The position numbers and the translations under genes are program-made. Shown one piece after another: positions 24,745 through 38,341 of a stretch of 64,000 bases of DNA. The notes beneath the pieces were generated by a model that was given only the letters and a program-made list of their open reading frames with translations, did no database searches and was not told where the DNA came from. The stretch lies in the NCBI RefSeq assembly GCF_005239225.2, contig NC_133290.1:13462204-13526203 (forward strand), written 5' to 3'. Positions within the stretch are counted from its first letter, which is position 1. Every line of letters starts with the position of its first letter. This DNA is from Populus alba. Its lineage: Eukaryota; Streptophyta; Magnoliopsida; Malpighiales; Salicaceae.

Positions 24745-24950
24745 CGATACTCTCTCTCTCTTGGTATATAGAAGTAGAACTCGCATAGTCGCAAGTCTTC
24801 TCTTGTTTGCCTCTCTCTTTCTGCTAATTTAATGGCAAAGTAAAATCACACTCTTTACTCCTTCGCTCACTCCATTCAGTTGTCGAATTATTCCAGTTTA
24901 CGCACTCTCTCTTAGCCTCTCCTGCATGGCTTTCTCTCTTTAATCTCCAT
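24745..24950 (+). promoter_or_regulatory. CT-rich leader exon of the CCCH zinc-finger gene
   Basis: A (TC)n tract followed by a pyrimidine-rich, non-coding stretch ends in a strong donor (CCAT|GTAAGT at 24951). The following 3.5 kb has no coding signal until a TGCTCCCAG acceptor at 28490, 14 bp before the ATG at 28505. I infer a 5'-UTR intron. Two minimal upstream ORFs lie in this leader: MAK at 24832-24843 and MAFSL at 24926-24943. Confidence 0.6.
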
Positions 24951-27885
24951 GTAAGTACTCTCTGCTTCTATCTTTTATGAAGTTTCTCTCTTTATATGCT
25001 TCTGTTTTCTAGTTTTTTAGGGTTTTGTGTTAGTTCTTCTTAGCGGGTTCTTCTTAAGTTTTGATTTTGAGCTGATATTGTAGAGAAGTTTATGAACCTA
25101 ATGATTAGGGTTCGTTTAGGGTTTATTGCCATTCTGATGCTTTAATTTGGGTTTTCTCTGTTTATTTCATTGATTACATTTTTGGGGTTTTTTCTAGCTC
25201 ATGGGTTTTGACTTTTTTTAGTCTTTCTATGCAAAAGCTTGATTTTTTTCAGTCTCTCTTTGAAAAAGCTTAAAACTTTTCAATTACTGTAAACTTTAAT
25301 TGGTTTTTGGATTTTGATTTTATAGAGTTGAATAGCAAATGTTTTACTTGTTTACGGACGAAGCATGCTTTTGAGGGGTTTTCTTTGCCCGGGGCTAAAA
25401 ATTTTTAGTAAGGAAAATTTTGGGTTTTAAGTGTAGATTGGGACTTGATAGGATTTTCAATTTCAAGTAAATAGGTTTGTATCGATGATAGAGAATAGTG
25501 GTTTTTGTTTTATGGAGTATTGATGTGGAAGTTCGTGTATAAGGTTGTTTAGGATTCATTTGTACAGATGTATGTAAGAAATAAATTTTCAACACTTGAT
25601 TAAACAACTGCTAGAATCTTTTTCTTTAGAATTGTATTTTCTTCCAAGTTCTTAAATTAGCTTAGATAATTGTATAGTCAAACTTTAGGGATGCTGCATG
25701 GCGATTAAACTTTAATAATGACTTAGCAATGCTTTTTCTCTCTGCAATGAACTGGGAAGAGTGCTTCGATCGTGAATTTTTTCTGTGATTTTCATGTTTT
25801 ATTAGTCACAGCCAATAATGTAATGTAATTCATATATCTATCGTTCAACTTTGCTTTCTATTCTAATTTTTGCACTATGAATCATCTGATATGATTGTTG
25901 AATGATTTACAGGATTTGATTGTTGTGTTAAATATGCATCTAATTAACATCTGGTGCGTGCTTAGTGTAACTATTATGACATCAGTGCTATATCCAGCAT
26001 AGTTAGGTACTAAAATCAGATGATACGTCGTTTTCCTTGAGTCTTTAGGTTCTATCTTTTTTTCTAGGCTAACTGCTTACACACTAGCAGACCGCTACTA
26101 GGGTATCATACCCATATGTTCTCTAGTTCTATGTATCTCCATAGAAAACATTTACCTGATTGCTAATATCAGATATAATGTTTATGCAGTAACTCACGAG
26201 GTCAATGCGTGGAGGGATTTCCAAATTGTTCAAAAGTAACTGATGCAATTAGTTTTGTAATGGATTTCAATCCTTCCACAAGTGGAACATTGAATTTTAG
26301 CAAAAATTAATGGATCTTGGTCAATTTGTTTGATTGGAGACCATTCAAAAGGGTTTGAGATAGCATTGTAAACTTTCGTCATAGTTCAAGAGTTCGTCAA
26401 AGAATCCATCTACAAAAGTAATAATCTTTGATGTCTTGAGGTCCGATGTCCATTGATGTTGTGTCGTGCAGAACGATTAAGGGAAATAAAGTTGTAACCT
26501 TGTTATCCATATGCAAGCTACTGTGCTAAATTGATGGTTAGTGATCCATCACTGATCATCAGCAAGGCCACATTTGATTGTGGCAAATGTTGAGTGCAAC
26601 ATCAATGTCATATTTTTATTAGCTGTAAAGGTGTAATGAGCTTGCAATTTACATGACATGATATTTCTATATATAAAGCTGTCTGTTTGTAGGTGATTTG
26701 CCACATGGCAAACAGGAGGTTTTTTCTTTCTTTTCTTGCTCTCTATACATTATGTGATGATATGAGATGTTTCGATCATCAATTATTTGTTGTTTCAGAA
26801 AAATGGCACATGCTTTTATGTTCCTGCACTTCCTATTTTATATATAAACTGACATCTTGTTACAGCTTTATAAGATCTTTTTTTTTAATAAAGGAAATCT
26901 ATGAATCATATTTCTGATGACTCTAGAGCGCTATTGTAAAGCTGATTAAAATTGCGCAATCATAGTTGTCTATATCACTTATGAGATTTAGCCAATCTTT
27001 GAACAAATGAAAAATCGAAAGGATGATGTTTTGACAGTAAGAAATATCTATCCTATCAAAATCCTGTGGGATGTAATTTGGGATGCATATCCTCTCCTTC
27101 ATGGGATATGGCCTGGTTGCATTCAAGTGGAGTCCATCTTATTTTTGCAAATGCAGGGGTGAACACCCATTTCAAACCTGCATGCTAAGGCCCAAACAAA
27201 CTCAACTCCCCTCCAAAAAAATAAAATAGTGCACATGTTGCTTGATCCCATTCTTATTTTAGCAAGGTAGTGACTATTTTTTAGCAAATTCTTAAATGAT
27301 TTTCAATGCAGTTGGTTAGATTGTTCTAGCTTTGTGGATGTATATGAATTAGTGGAAGCTGTATAGAAGGTTAAGTGGCATTAATTAAAGGCACTTCTTT
27401 TGTTGTTTATTTATGTGTGTAATGGGTGGGTTTGCTATTTTATTAATGCCACCCACTCTGTTTTTTTTTGCTCTGTTTATAATATTCTTGTAATTTGTTT
27501 GTGTTTGGGTGAAATATATTTGCTCTTTCATTTTGACTACTTTCTTGACGTGTTGGGAGTATTGATTTTTGAACCTGCATGTGAAATGGAAAATCTTGTC
27601 AGGATTCACTCACTTTATATTCCTTTTCTTTTATCTGTGGGGTGTTTAGTTTGTCCAGTTAGTCCAAAAACAAAAAAATCCAATAGATTTTTAACTTGAA
27701 CTTAATAAAACCAGGTTTCAATCAAACTAGCAAACTATTCAATAGAAATGTTGATCTTAATTGAATTAGGGAACTAGGGTATGTTATGATTGAATATTTT
27801 GAGAGTTTTTGAAATATGTTTGGGATCCACTTAGTAATTAGGAAATTTGAATTTTGAAGCTATGGGAGGTTGTTTTTTTTTTTTT

Positions 27886-27886
<1 letters not shown>

Positions 27887-27916
<30 letters not shown>
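27887..27916. repeat. (ATC)10 microsatellite
   Basis: Trinucleotide run inside the inferred 5'-UTR intron of the CCCH gene, directly after a T tract. Confidence 0.95.
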
Positions 27917-28504
27917 GTTGTTTTCTCGTTTAAGTTCTTGTAGTTTGCTGAATCAATAAGACATGGATTAAGGAGTTGTCATATTCCTCTCCTTTTTTAT
28001 TTACGGATGAGCTTCCTATCTGCTTTTGGTTGAGTTATGTGAGATTTGTTTAATTTTACTTGCTGGAAGAGAGGTCAATTATTGCACTCTCCTCTGATTT
28101 TGTGTATTTAAAAAGAAGGGCAGGGTATGAGGGTTAAGCTATGTGCTTTTTACGACTATATCTATTCTATTTGCTTTTTATGACTATATCTATTCTATTA
28201 ATGTTTCAATAGCATGCAATTATTCATTATGGTAGCCACGTCTTAATTATATAAAGCATGAATCCTGTTTAAATTAATATGCTCCTTTTCTGTTCATTGG
28301 CCAGGTTGTTAACTTTTATAGCATGATATTGTTAGTTTTTGTTAGCTACATCTACAATTTGAAATATGGATCCTGCTAGTAATTGGATATTTTCATGCAA
28401 CTTGAGAAAAAAAAAAGAAGAGAAACTAAATAGACAAGTATATATTCAATAACATCAAGATTTATGGACCTGTGGTTTTCCCTGCTCCCAGATACTCCAG
28501 TTGA

Positions 28505-31500
28505 ATGAAAGAAGGTGGTGCTGCTTCTGTCAGAATGAGTGGGAGTGGCCGAAAACGCAGTTCAAAATGGGATCTGAAAGAAGGGTCTCGAATTTCATTT
28601 GAAGATGTGGAAGACAATACTTGGCCTGGGAAAGCAGGAATATCTTTTCGTGACAAAGAATCACGACGTGATTGGCTCCCACCTGAAGCTGCTGGTGGCA
28701 GTCGCTCCAAGTGGTCAGCAATGGAACCGTTGCCTGGAAGAAGAAGCTCTCGCAGGGATGATAATATTGATGAAGACCGTAGCAGAACTTTGAAAGCCAC
28801 TTATGAAGATGAGAGTTATGGAACTAGAATGTCTCCTGGTCTCAATGAATGGAGACAGAAAAGTTTTCGAAACTCTCCCAAGAATGAATATAAAAGAACA
28901 AGAAGGTTTGATTATCTGCTGAGCACCCTTTCTGATACAGCTATTTGCATTCTTGTCATTGTCCTGTTTTTCAGTCAACTCTTGCTATATCTATCTGGTG
29001 CCTAGCTGCAATGGAACCTGCATATGATGCAATAGTAATGATAGTCTTCAAATAACTTCTATATCATGAAAGAGTCAAGAATCACATGCTTTAAGTTCTG
29101 TAGACTCTTTTACTGGACATGCAATGATATACTGGCTGCTTGAAATTTTGGATTTCTTCTAGTTACTGCAAATTTTCTTGTGAGTTTATGTGTTTTGGTG
29201 TTTCTGTTTCATGCTTTTCATGTACCAGGTGCTCTTCACAATATGTAACGAGTTCGTTACCTGTTAGAAACTGCTTTACCTCAACCAACTCTGCACACAA
29301 CATTTCTATTGGTCTCCTTGGTTTCTTACTGTCAAAGTTGATTAAGCTGGTTGGCATTGTTTGACTTGTCCTGTCCCTGATTTGTTTGCAAAAGCAGGAG
29401 CCAGAGCCGGAGCCGGAGCCGGAGCCGGAGCCCAGTCCATGGATTTGGGCGAGAATCAGGAGCGCATGAAAGAACTAGAAGCATATCAGGTGTCTCAGCT
29501 CAATCATGTAAGGATTTTGTTGCTGGGAGATGCAGGAGAGGCAGTCATTGCCCGTTTCTTCACCAAGATACTGAGACGTGTGAGGATGACTGGGAAAGAA
29601 GACCCAGGAAAGCTGCAGCTTCAAAATATCCTATCTCCCATGATTCTAAGCAGTACCCAATGGGGAGTGGAAGATCTGCTGATTGCTGTAATGAGTTTCT
29701 AAAAGGAAGCTGTAGAAGGGGTGAATCCTGCAGGTATGCTCATCATGGTGCTTCTGATCCATCTAGTAGGGGGTCCGCAAATGATGGTATTAGAGAAAGA
29801 GATAATGACCGAAGGCATAGATATGCATCTCCAGAGAGACGTGCTGAGCGTGAAACCCGCAGAGCAGCCGATATTCCCTGCAAATTTTTTGCTGCAGGTA
29901 ATTGCAGGAATGGAAAATATTGCAGGTTTTCTCATAATGATCAGACACCAAGTCCTGACAAAAGATCACGAGATGGTAGGTGGCCACCAAGCCAAAACTC
30001 AGATGATGTGGAAAAATCATGGAATGATCCAAAATGGAGCGAGAGTCATACTTCAGATGCAGCAAAATTGAGTGAAAATAAAAATGAAAAATTGGATGCA
30101 CCTGAACTGAGGCTCTCTGTACGGTGTATGGAGGATGGATGGGGCCATAATTTGGTCGAGAACAAGACACACAATAATCCTCCAACTAATGAAGTGGCTG
30201 AGATCGACAAAAAGGAAGCCCTCCCATTGAAGACAGAAAATGCTGGTGATAACTCTAACGTATCTGAACAGAGAGCTCCTGAGAATTGGCTTGGTGATAT
30301 GGAAATGTCTCCTGATTGGAACTACAGATTGCAACCTTCCAACCATATCAACAAAGGAGAGCATGCTTCTTTATCCGGCTGTGAACTTCAAGATGGTTCA
30401 GGCCGGGCACGTGATACCCCTGCAATCATGCCACCAATTTCAAATGAAACATGTTCCATTCAACAGGGATACAATTTAAAGGAGATTGGTGGTAGTGCTT
30501 TGCCACATGATGATGGTGTGACTGGAAAAACTGCTGGTTCTTACATTAACATTTCTACAAATGCTCTTGCAACACAAAGCTTCAATAAAAATGGCCTGAG
30601 TTCAATTGCTTCACCTATTCCAAACTTGAATGCTGTTGGACAAATTCAAGAAGCAATCTTGACCAACCCTCCAAGAGGAGGGACAATGATGGCTCCTCAA
30701 AATCAGACACTGGTTCAGGACAGAAAAATGATCAACATTCCCGATATTGGGAATGTAAATGCACCACTTGTGAATTTGGGAATTCCAATGGCTCAAAACA
30801 TGGCTAGTAATGAGCATTTGACTCAGCTTACCAACCTTTCTGTCTCTCTGGCCCAGTTCCTTGCGAATGGACAGCAGCTTCCACAACTTTATGCTGCTCG
30901 TAATTCGCATAATGGCACCTTTGCCAACTCAGAGGGCACTGTCAAACCAGATTCTATGGTGACCATTCAGCCAAATCAAGCTGTTGAACCCCGGAAGCAA
31001 TATGATCCTATATGTGACAGCGTGGAGCCTGGGAAGCATCATGTCAATACTAATCCTCCAGATCAGAAACTAGAATTACTATCCAAAAAGTTGTCCCCGT
31101 CATCCCTTTCTTCTGGACTGATTGGTGGTGATTATAACAAGTTTCACTCCGAGCAAGAGTTTATTGATAAGAGCTCCCAGTTAAATCAGCTGGGTCCAGG
31201 TGTGAGTTCTGTAGTTAACAAGGAAAACAATGGAGTGGGGTCTGAGGAAAGCAATAAAGTAGAAGAGCAGGATAAGAGTGCACAAGAGAATGGTCCCTTG
31301 GAGAACAGTGATGGTGATGGCAAAGCTGATGAGAGCAAGAAAAATAAGGATGCAAAGGGAAATCGTGCATTTAAGTTTGCGCTGGTGGAGTTCGTTAAGG
31401 ATCTACTGAAACCTGCATGGAAGGAAGGTCAAATGAGCAAAGATGCGTACAAGAACATAGTTAAGAAAGTGGTTGACAAAGTTACTGGAACTATGCAGAG

Positions 31501-31842
31501 TGCAAGTATTCCTACAACGCAAGAAAAAATTGAACAATACCTGTCAGTTTCAAAACCAAAGCTGACCAAACTTGTACAGGTGAGTGCTGGTGTGCTTATT
31601 CGAGTTGTATTTGATTTTGAAAGGGATGTGAATTTGATTACAAAATCAGAGCTCTTTTCTTACCTGAATTCTCCTAGTGCTTCTCAGACCTCGCGGTGCA
31701 AATTTATGATGCTAGTGGGGCAAAAAGCTGTTTCATTTTACTATATTTTTTGCAGACTGTCCACGTGATTTTGTTATTGTATTTATTTATTCACTGATCT
31801 TGTTGCAGGCATATGTGGAGAAATTTCAGAAGGACAAATGAA
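28505..31842 (+). CDS. C3H38: CCCH zinc-finger protein with RS repeat, C3H38-like
   Basis: Probable nuclear RNA-binding protein of 871 aa. Coding exons are 28505-28905, 29398-31579 and 31810-31842; the split codon AG|G is completed across intron 1. Exon 1 gives a conserved start (MSGSGRKRSSKWDLKEGSRI after a second Met, residue 11, which may be the true start). Exon 2 opens with an RSQSRSRSRSRSP run encoded by a GAGCCG hexanucleotide repeat. Three fingers of form CX7CX5CX3H follow: C171-H189, C231-H249 and C295-H313. A long low-complexity middle region follows. The C-terminal ~85 residues (FVKDLLKPAWKEGQMSKDAY ... AYVEKFQKDK) form a predicted helical domain resembling SRI-type RNA-polymerase-II-CTD-binding modules (inference). 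I match it to Arabidopsis C3H38/C3H55 from memory. Confidence 0.9.
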
Positions 31843-33780
31843 AGAACAGCTGATGTTTTCCATTCATTTTTTGCTGTCATATAGCAAGCTGTTTATTTCG
31901 TGCGTATGATTCTACTATGGTAAGGCAGCTTCTAGAATGAAATATTCTTCTTAACCTGTTTTTTACTAGTTGAAATCAAGGTTAGCTAAACCTTTAACTC
32001 TTACATGCAGAATATCTTTCTGTTTGGAATTTTAAAATGCCTCATACATGGAAGTTTACCATGTGGATTTACCTGCAGATTCTAAGATGCCACCTGATCC
32101 AGGGCATTTTATGCCGTTATCTGAGTATGGTGCGCACTGTTGTTACCTGACAGGAATTGCATGAGCTTTTTTATTCATAGCAAATTGTCCAAAAATCTTG
32201 GCTTATAGCATCCTCATCATCTGCACTGTGTGTTTTGACACTTCACCTTGTCAAGTTTGGCTTCACAGCAATGACATCAAGTTCTTGCTGCTATTTATTT
32301 GTGTGCCTAACCTCTTCCTCCCGTCCCATATTACCACCGCACATTCAGAATTCGCACTGCATCGTTTTCCTGAAAAAAGGTTTGCAGTTTTGATCGGTAT
32401 GTCATGTTTCGATGTTTCGATTAAGGTTTGCAGTTTTGCCGCGGGAAAAAGCAAATCTTAAAAACCTCTACTAGGAATTCTAAAAACTGACCGGTTTTGT
32501 TTTGTTTTTTTTTTTTTTTTCCTGCAAAATCTTTGTTCTTTGTTTTTGGCTAGAGATTCATGTAATAAAAATAATAATAATTTGAAAGCATGCCCCACAA
32601 ATCTAATTTAAGACAGATTTCTATTGAAAAGTTATCAATGGCGCCCCATATCAAGGTAGCTAAGCCTAGAACAGACGAGGGAACAAAAAATTAAATTCAA
32701 GAGGGTATTTTAAACAATGCTTTTATAAATGGAGCCCTCGAGTGTTATTTTCTACAAAAATATTTTTAACAGTGTATTAAACCAAAGAGAAACCCCAATA
32801 ATGAAGTGGATTGGACTAGTATGGTGTTTTTGCTTTTGCTCTTATTCAAGAACCAAAAAATATTTGTCAAGTTACGCAAATCAGTGTCCTGTACTTCTTG
32901 ATATTAATAGTTTTCCTTCATCTGGAAATTTTTACATATTTCTTGACATGAAGTGTGTATATAATTTTACCTCTTTTTTTTTTCCCCTTTAATTAACGTG
33001 GATTAATGAAGGAGGGACCCAAATTTCGAGATCTCACCTCCCTGCACAAGTTCATTGATCACTTGAATTTTACCAATCCCCTGCCGCAAGTATAATTTAG
33101 TAAGACATAAAAATCGAAAGACTAATTATACTGGTTTAACGCAGGATTTTTTCTTATATATATTAGAAAGATTTAGTAAGATAAAGTTACAGAAAAAAAA
33201 GGAAATTCTTCTGTAGAATATTTTTCCATTTTGCTCGATTAAGAGTATGAATCATGGGAATTACTAATAATTAAATATTTCCTCTTCTTGTATCACAGGG
33301 ATTTTTTTTTTTTAAATAAAATAAAATTCCACAAGCAAATCAATTAAGAGTTTGAAAAAGAGCACGCACCGAGCAGACAACGCAGTAGTTGATTATAACC
33401 AAAGGAAAATGAGCACAAAACTAGGAAAAACAACTCCCATTAATAAGCCAGGCAGGGAACCTTGAGAAGCACCATTAATTACAACAAGGATGGACCTTTT
33501 TCAACACCAAAAATCAGAAAATAATCTTCTTCTTATTGTTTTCTACGTAGAAAACTACTGAAAACTAATTCAATTTCTTGGAAATTTCTTTCTTGTCAGA
33601 ATATTTTTCAGACAAGTTATTTCTGCAAAATAAATTCAAGCTATTTAACAAAAGCACTTCAAACAGATATTATATATAACAATTGTTTGCAAAATCATTG
33701 CTCGTATTGCCTCATTTCCTTCAAAATGAATATACCATCCGAGAAAATTTGAAGGAGAGAATTCACTTGCAGGGTATGAA
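31843..33780. other. 3' UTR of the CCCH gene, then intergenic DNA
   Basis: Roughly the first 300-500 bases probably belong to the CCCH 3' UTR. The rest is AT-rich with poly-T tracts (for example 32507-32520). No ORF with a domain. The convergent YAO gene ends at 33878. Confidence 0.5.
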
Positions 33781-33877
33781 CCATTAAATTTGAACAAAAT
33801 TGAGTTACAAGAACATGAATATTCATTTACTTTCTCAAATAATCATTACCGAAATGGATCAAATCCTTTTTCTACCC

Positions 33878-36800
33878 CTACAAAAGCTTCAACCGCTGAA
33901 TTGCAACTCCATTTCGAGCAGCAGAATTGTGTCCCCATCTTCCTAGGCGAGGTTCCTGAAGCAAAAGTAACTTGAAACGTTACAAGATTGTATAATCAAA
34001 CATCATAAACATGGTAAACAAAAAATTCCAAGTCAAAGAACGATCTTTAGTCTATTTTCCTTCTATGATTGCAAACAAATTACCTGTCCAACCCCAGCGA
34101 CAAGGAATTTTCCAGATTTTGCAAAAGCCAGGGAATTTACAAATCCAATCTGCATTGCACAATAGGTTGGTAAGCAATGAATTGCACAGTGGCTGAACTT
34201 AACATTTGTAACTGGAGAGGAGAGGAAAGCAGAGAACAGAAAAAGGGGAAAGCAATGCTGGCGGGTAGAAGGTGAACAAATACAAATCCAATAATTCCAT
34301 TTGATAAACATTAAAAAACGAGGCATAAATCTTTTAGTATCTTTATCAATCTCTTCCAATCACAAGCTAAACAGCAGTTCTAATCATGAGAGATGATTAC
34401 TAACATATATCTCAGTTAATTCAGCGTATTTCCATGTCATTACTAACATAACCAAAGAGTAATCAAAGATGTTATTCAGTTGCATAGTGCAGGGCACACT
34501 CACCAATGGAAGATCATACAAGGGCCGAATGCCTTTGCCAGCACCTTCAATAGCCCATAAGTGGACAGAGCCATTCCCAGCTCCAGAGGCAGCAAGGTCA
34601 CTGCCCCTACATACACCAACTGAACTTACCCAGGAAGATGCTGCATAACAACAATAGTTTCCAGGTCAGTAGAGGACAAATCAATCTGAAAATTCTAAGC
34701 AGATAGACAAACAGCAAGACTTAATTAGCACAGGTTAGGTGTTCATCCACCAAACACAATGCAACCTAAGAAATCAGGTAGTGACACCAAATAATATTTC
34801 AAATCCACAGTCATATTCTATTTTCCCCAAAGAAACAGGAAAAGGACAGCTAGGAGTTTCATTTATTTACCAATATGACCATTGTAATTTCTTCCTCTAT
34901 CCTTCAGTTCACCATTATTGACATCAGTCGACAAAGCATGAGCATTCTTAACAATGTACACAGGCTTCTTCTTTTGTATGCCCCAAAGTGCAATATTTCC
35001 ATCATCTGATCCAGATAGAAATTCGCTGTTGTCAATAAAACAGCAACACTCCAAGGATGATGTAGAAGAACGAAATATCAGCCTTGACTCATCATGGACC
35101 TATTCACAGAATATGAAAAAGGTAAGTACAGTTGAAAAAATACATGAAACAAGAGCATATACAAAAATTCATGCCATCTCATAAATTTAGTAAAATGAAA
35201 TTGGAGAATTTGAATAGGTGTGCCATAACTTCAAAAGAAAGAGTCCTTGCAAATTAATTTTCAGACATAAACTTAGCTTTGTGCAACCAGTAAAGCCTTC
35301 TTTAATACGGGTCAAGTGAATGTCAAAACATTATTTTATATACCTTAAACAATTGCATGCTCCGATCACGCCCAACAGCCAGCACTCGTTCTTGCCACAA
35401 ACAATCGATTGCTAACACTTCACTTTGGTGACCAAACAATGTGCTCATGTAAGCTCTATCTTCTACATTCCATATCTTGATTGATCGATCAAATGAACCA
35501 GAAAAAAGTTCTGAACTCCCTTGCCTAAAAGTCAAACATGAGACAGGACCTTTATGACCTGGGAAGGCCTGTAAAATACATAATAACGGAAAATAGCAAG
35601 TGAGAGACAGCAGAAAGCTCAGCAATTTATAATGCATTCAGAAGATAAGCACACAGGTGAAAAGAGATGCTTTTATGAAATCAAAATCCACTCTATGGTG
35701 CATATCTAATCAAGGTCAATCATGCATGCATGCATATGTATATGGCTTTGAAGATTTATCTGAACGAAACATTTTCTTGATGTTCCTCAAGATGAATGAT
35801 TTTTGGGGTGTTTGCGGGTGTACTTTTTCTCAGATTGAGAAGAAGTGGGATTTAACTTTTTTTTGTTTCCAAAGTGACAATGGTCCTACACTACCAAAGG
35901 TAAGAAGGTTGATTAAATTCTATCTCATATCAAGTATTAAATTATTCATTCTTCTATCAAAATTAAATGATGAACTGCTTAACAGGTATATGCTAAATTC
36001 ATTCAAGTACTGCCATTTGATTTATGGTCCACATATTTCATGTTCTTTAGCTTACTACAGTAAAAATCATACAGAAGGCTGAAAGAAAAAGAAACCAACG
36101 GGCCATGATCATTCACTTGATAATATTTAAGAGCTCTGGATGTCTAGTTGAAAATATTTTAATCTGTAATGTTTTTCATAGAACTAGAGAATACGCAAAT
36201 GAAGTATGGTTAAATAAACACCGACACAAGCAGTATCAACAATAATTAGTTTATAGTGTTCATTTAATGCTTTACTTTGCCGGTGATATTCTGATGCCTA
36301 ACAATAGATTTAGAATTGTGTGATTCCATGGAATGTAACAACGGTGTGTTGGGTACATTTTCCTCCAAGAAGTATGTATAGCTAACCAATTGTTTCATGC
36401 TAAACAATCAGTTTATAGAATTCAACATGAAAACAAAGTGATTAGTACATTGCCAAGAGGTGGTCACGTAGTTAACAGAACAATAGTGTTCTGGTAGTTG
36501 AATTAGTAAAAAGAGGTAAACATTCAAGGCACGATGGAAAATGGTTTATAAGTTGCCATTACGGTCCCTAGACTTCAAAAGAGTGGTGGTGTGATGAGTT
36601 TCAAGATATACAAGACTGCTTTGGCAAACACAAAATTTGATAGGAAATGACTCAATATGCTAGTGATATAAATTTCTTAAATCTTGCTAATATAGCACAC
36701 AGCCGAAATGCCTTATCATTTTTCTGTAAGAATGGCATCTAATAAGAAAGAGAAAAAATAAATTATATCTACCTGAATATGTTCTCGTGTACGGGTGTCC

Positions 36801-38073
36801 CACAAATGAACATGTCGATCCAAGCCTCCACTTGCCAAATACCGACCATCAGTGCTAACAGACAACGCCAAAACATTCCTGCTATGCTTAGTTGCTCGTC
36901 CTTCTGGATTCTTGGACCCATGGGATCTTAGTATTTCCTCATTAGGCCATTGGTATCTTTCAGCTTTTCCACTGTCTACATCCCAATGCAAAATCGTGCC
37001 ATCTTTGGAAGCAGAAAAGCCCTTTGAGTCATTATCAGAAAGGCATATAGCAGTAACAGATTGCCGATGCTTCACTAGGATCTCAAATCCATCAACACTC
37101 TCTGGCTTTTGAACCCTAGGTAATCATGAATGTAAGCATTCTAAACAAAATACACATGCATGCCATCACAATATATAATACATATAAAGATGTCTTTTAA
37201 AGTCCCCTGCTTTAAGACATTAACAGAAAAAAAGTGTACATTGTCTTTCAAAAAAACTCTCAACGCAACCATTAAATTTGATTAGCCCACATCATCTAAG
37301 TAGCACTCTAGAAAAATCCCAATTAAGCTTTAGCAAGTTAAGTAAAACAATCAATCAATAATAGAAAAGGTATACAGTTGGAGAGGTTTGTGCAAAGTTC
37401 AAAAATTTGCAAATTAAGAAACAGATCATCAAAATGCTACAAGATAACTCTTTTCAAATACAAAAAAAACGTGTGGCTGCTTGAAAACTGGCTCGAGGAT
37501 TCCATTTGGCCGCAAAATCAAAACAAACGATACAAATAATAACATAGAAATAGTATAGTAAATATAAAACCCAGAATTGTTTAATTCTTAAAATTCATAA
37601 ATTGCAAAAGAAAAAACTGCATATACAAAAGAAAAAAAATTGTACCTAGAAGCAATGGCTCTCCTCAAACGACCACTATCCTCAAGCTGTTGCTGCATCA
37701 ATTTCTTAGCCACAAAAGAATCCCTCTCACCTTCCTTCTCAAACACTCTCTCCCCCTCCTCATCCTCCTCATCCTCAAGCTCCTTCTCTCTCTTTCTAAG
37801 ATTCTCCACCACCTGTTTCGCAATCCGCTGCCTCTTCTCTTCCGCCGTCTCCTCCGGTTCTAATTCCTCCTCCTCCTCCTCCCCTGATTCTCCTCCACTA
37901 TTAAGTATTCCTCCGTCCAACTCCTCCTCCTCGGATTCGATAACCTCATCTTCATCCTTCTTGCGTCTTTTGCTGTTGCTGAAAAAGGGATCTCTATTCA
38001 TAGAGAATTTGCTGCTGCCCCTCTTGTTTTTTCCTGGGGGGCCTCCCATCTTCCTTGGATTCTTGTTTTTCAT
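33878..38073 (-). CDS. YAO: U3 snoRNP-associated WD40 protein YAOZHE / RRP9 (U3-55K)
   Basis: Nucleolar WD40 protein that binds U3 snoRNA for pre-18S rRNA processing. Seven exons on the minus strand join in phase: 38073-37646, 37115-36773, 35568-35344, 35099-34871, 34640-34504, 34149-34084, 33955-33878. The product is 501 aa, close to the ~504 aa I recall for Arabidopsis YAO. Residues 1-140 are charged: a KNKRGSSKFSMNRDPFF start, long Glu/Asp runs and a helical EEKRQRIAKQVVENLRKREKE. Seven WD repeats fill 148-501, for example FSASKDGTILHWDV, LASGGLDRHVHLWDT and FSGSFDRSIKIWNV. The end EPRLGRWG matches the family's last blade. The start is the first ATG of the long exon. Introns are 0.36-1.2 kb. 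Confidence 0.94.
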
Positions 38074-38219
38074 GGTTATTGCTGATATGAATTAATTTTC
38101 AGTGCAAAATAACAGAAACCCAGAAAAGATTGATATTTTTTAGCAGAGAAAGAAAGAATGCACGCGGGCGGGCTGGCTGGCTGGGTGAAGAGAGGTTTGA
38201 AGGGAGAATGAGCTCTTAG

Positions 38220-38227
38220 TAGGGTTT
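38220..38227 (-). promoter_or_regulatory. Telo-box upstream of YAO
   Basis: AAACCCTA on the minus strand, about 150 bp upstream of the YAO ATG. Telo-boxes typify promoters of plant ribosome-biogenesis genes. Confidence 0.55.
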
Positions 38228-38341
38228 AACGTTGGGGGTTTTCGGTGAGAGCTGAAGAAGAACTGCCAGTTGGGTCCTGTCTGGACATAAAACAGACAAT
38301 TATTGTTGGACCTTTTCATATAGTCTTGTCTGGTGAATCAC

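Noticed and set aside
29361..29702. A 113-codon frame with an alternating Ala/Gly run (AGARAGAGAGAGA)
   Set aside because: It is the wrong frame of the GAGCCG repeat. The neighbouring frame gives an RS run, continues into the first CCCH finger and agrees with the phase of exon 1.
37640..38095. Plus-strand Ser-rich 151-codon frame
   Set aside because: Antisense of the acidic first exon of YAO; Glu runs read as Ser/Leu on the other strand.
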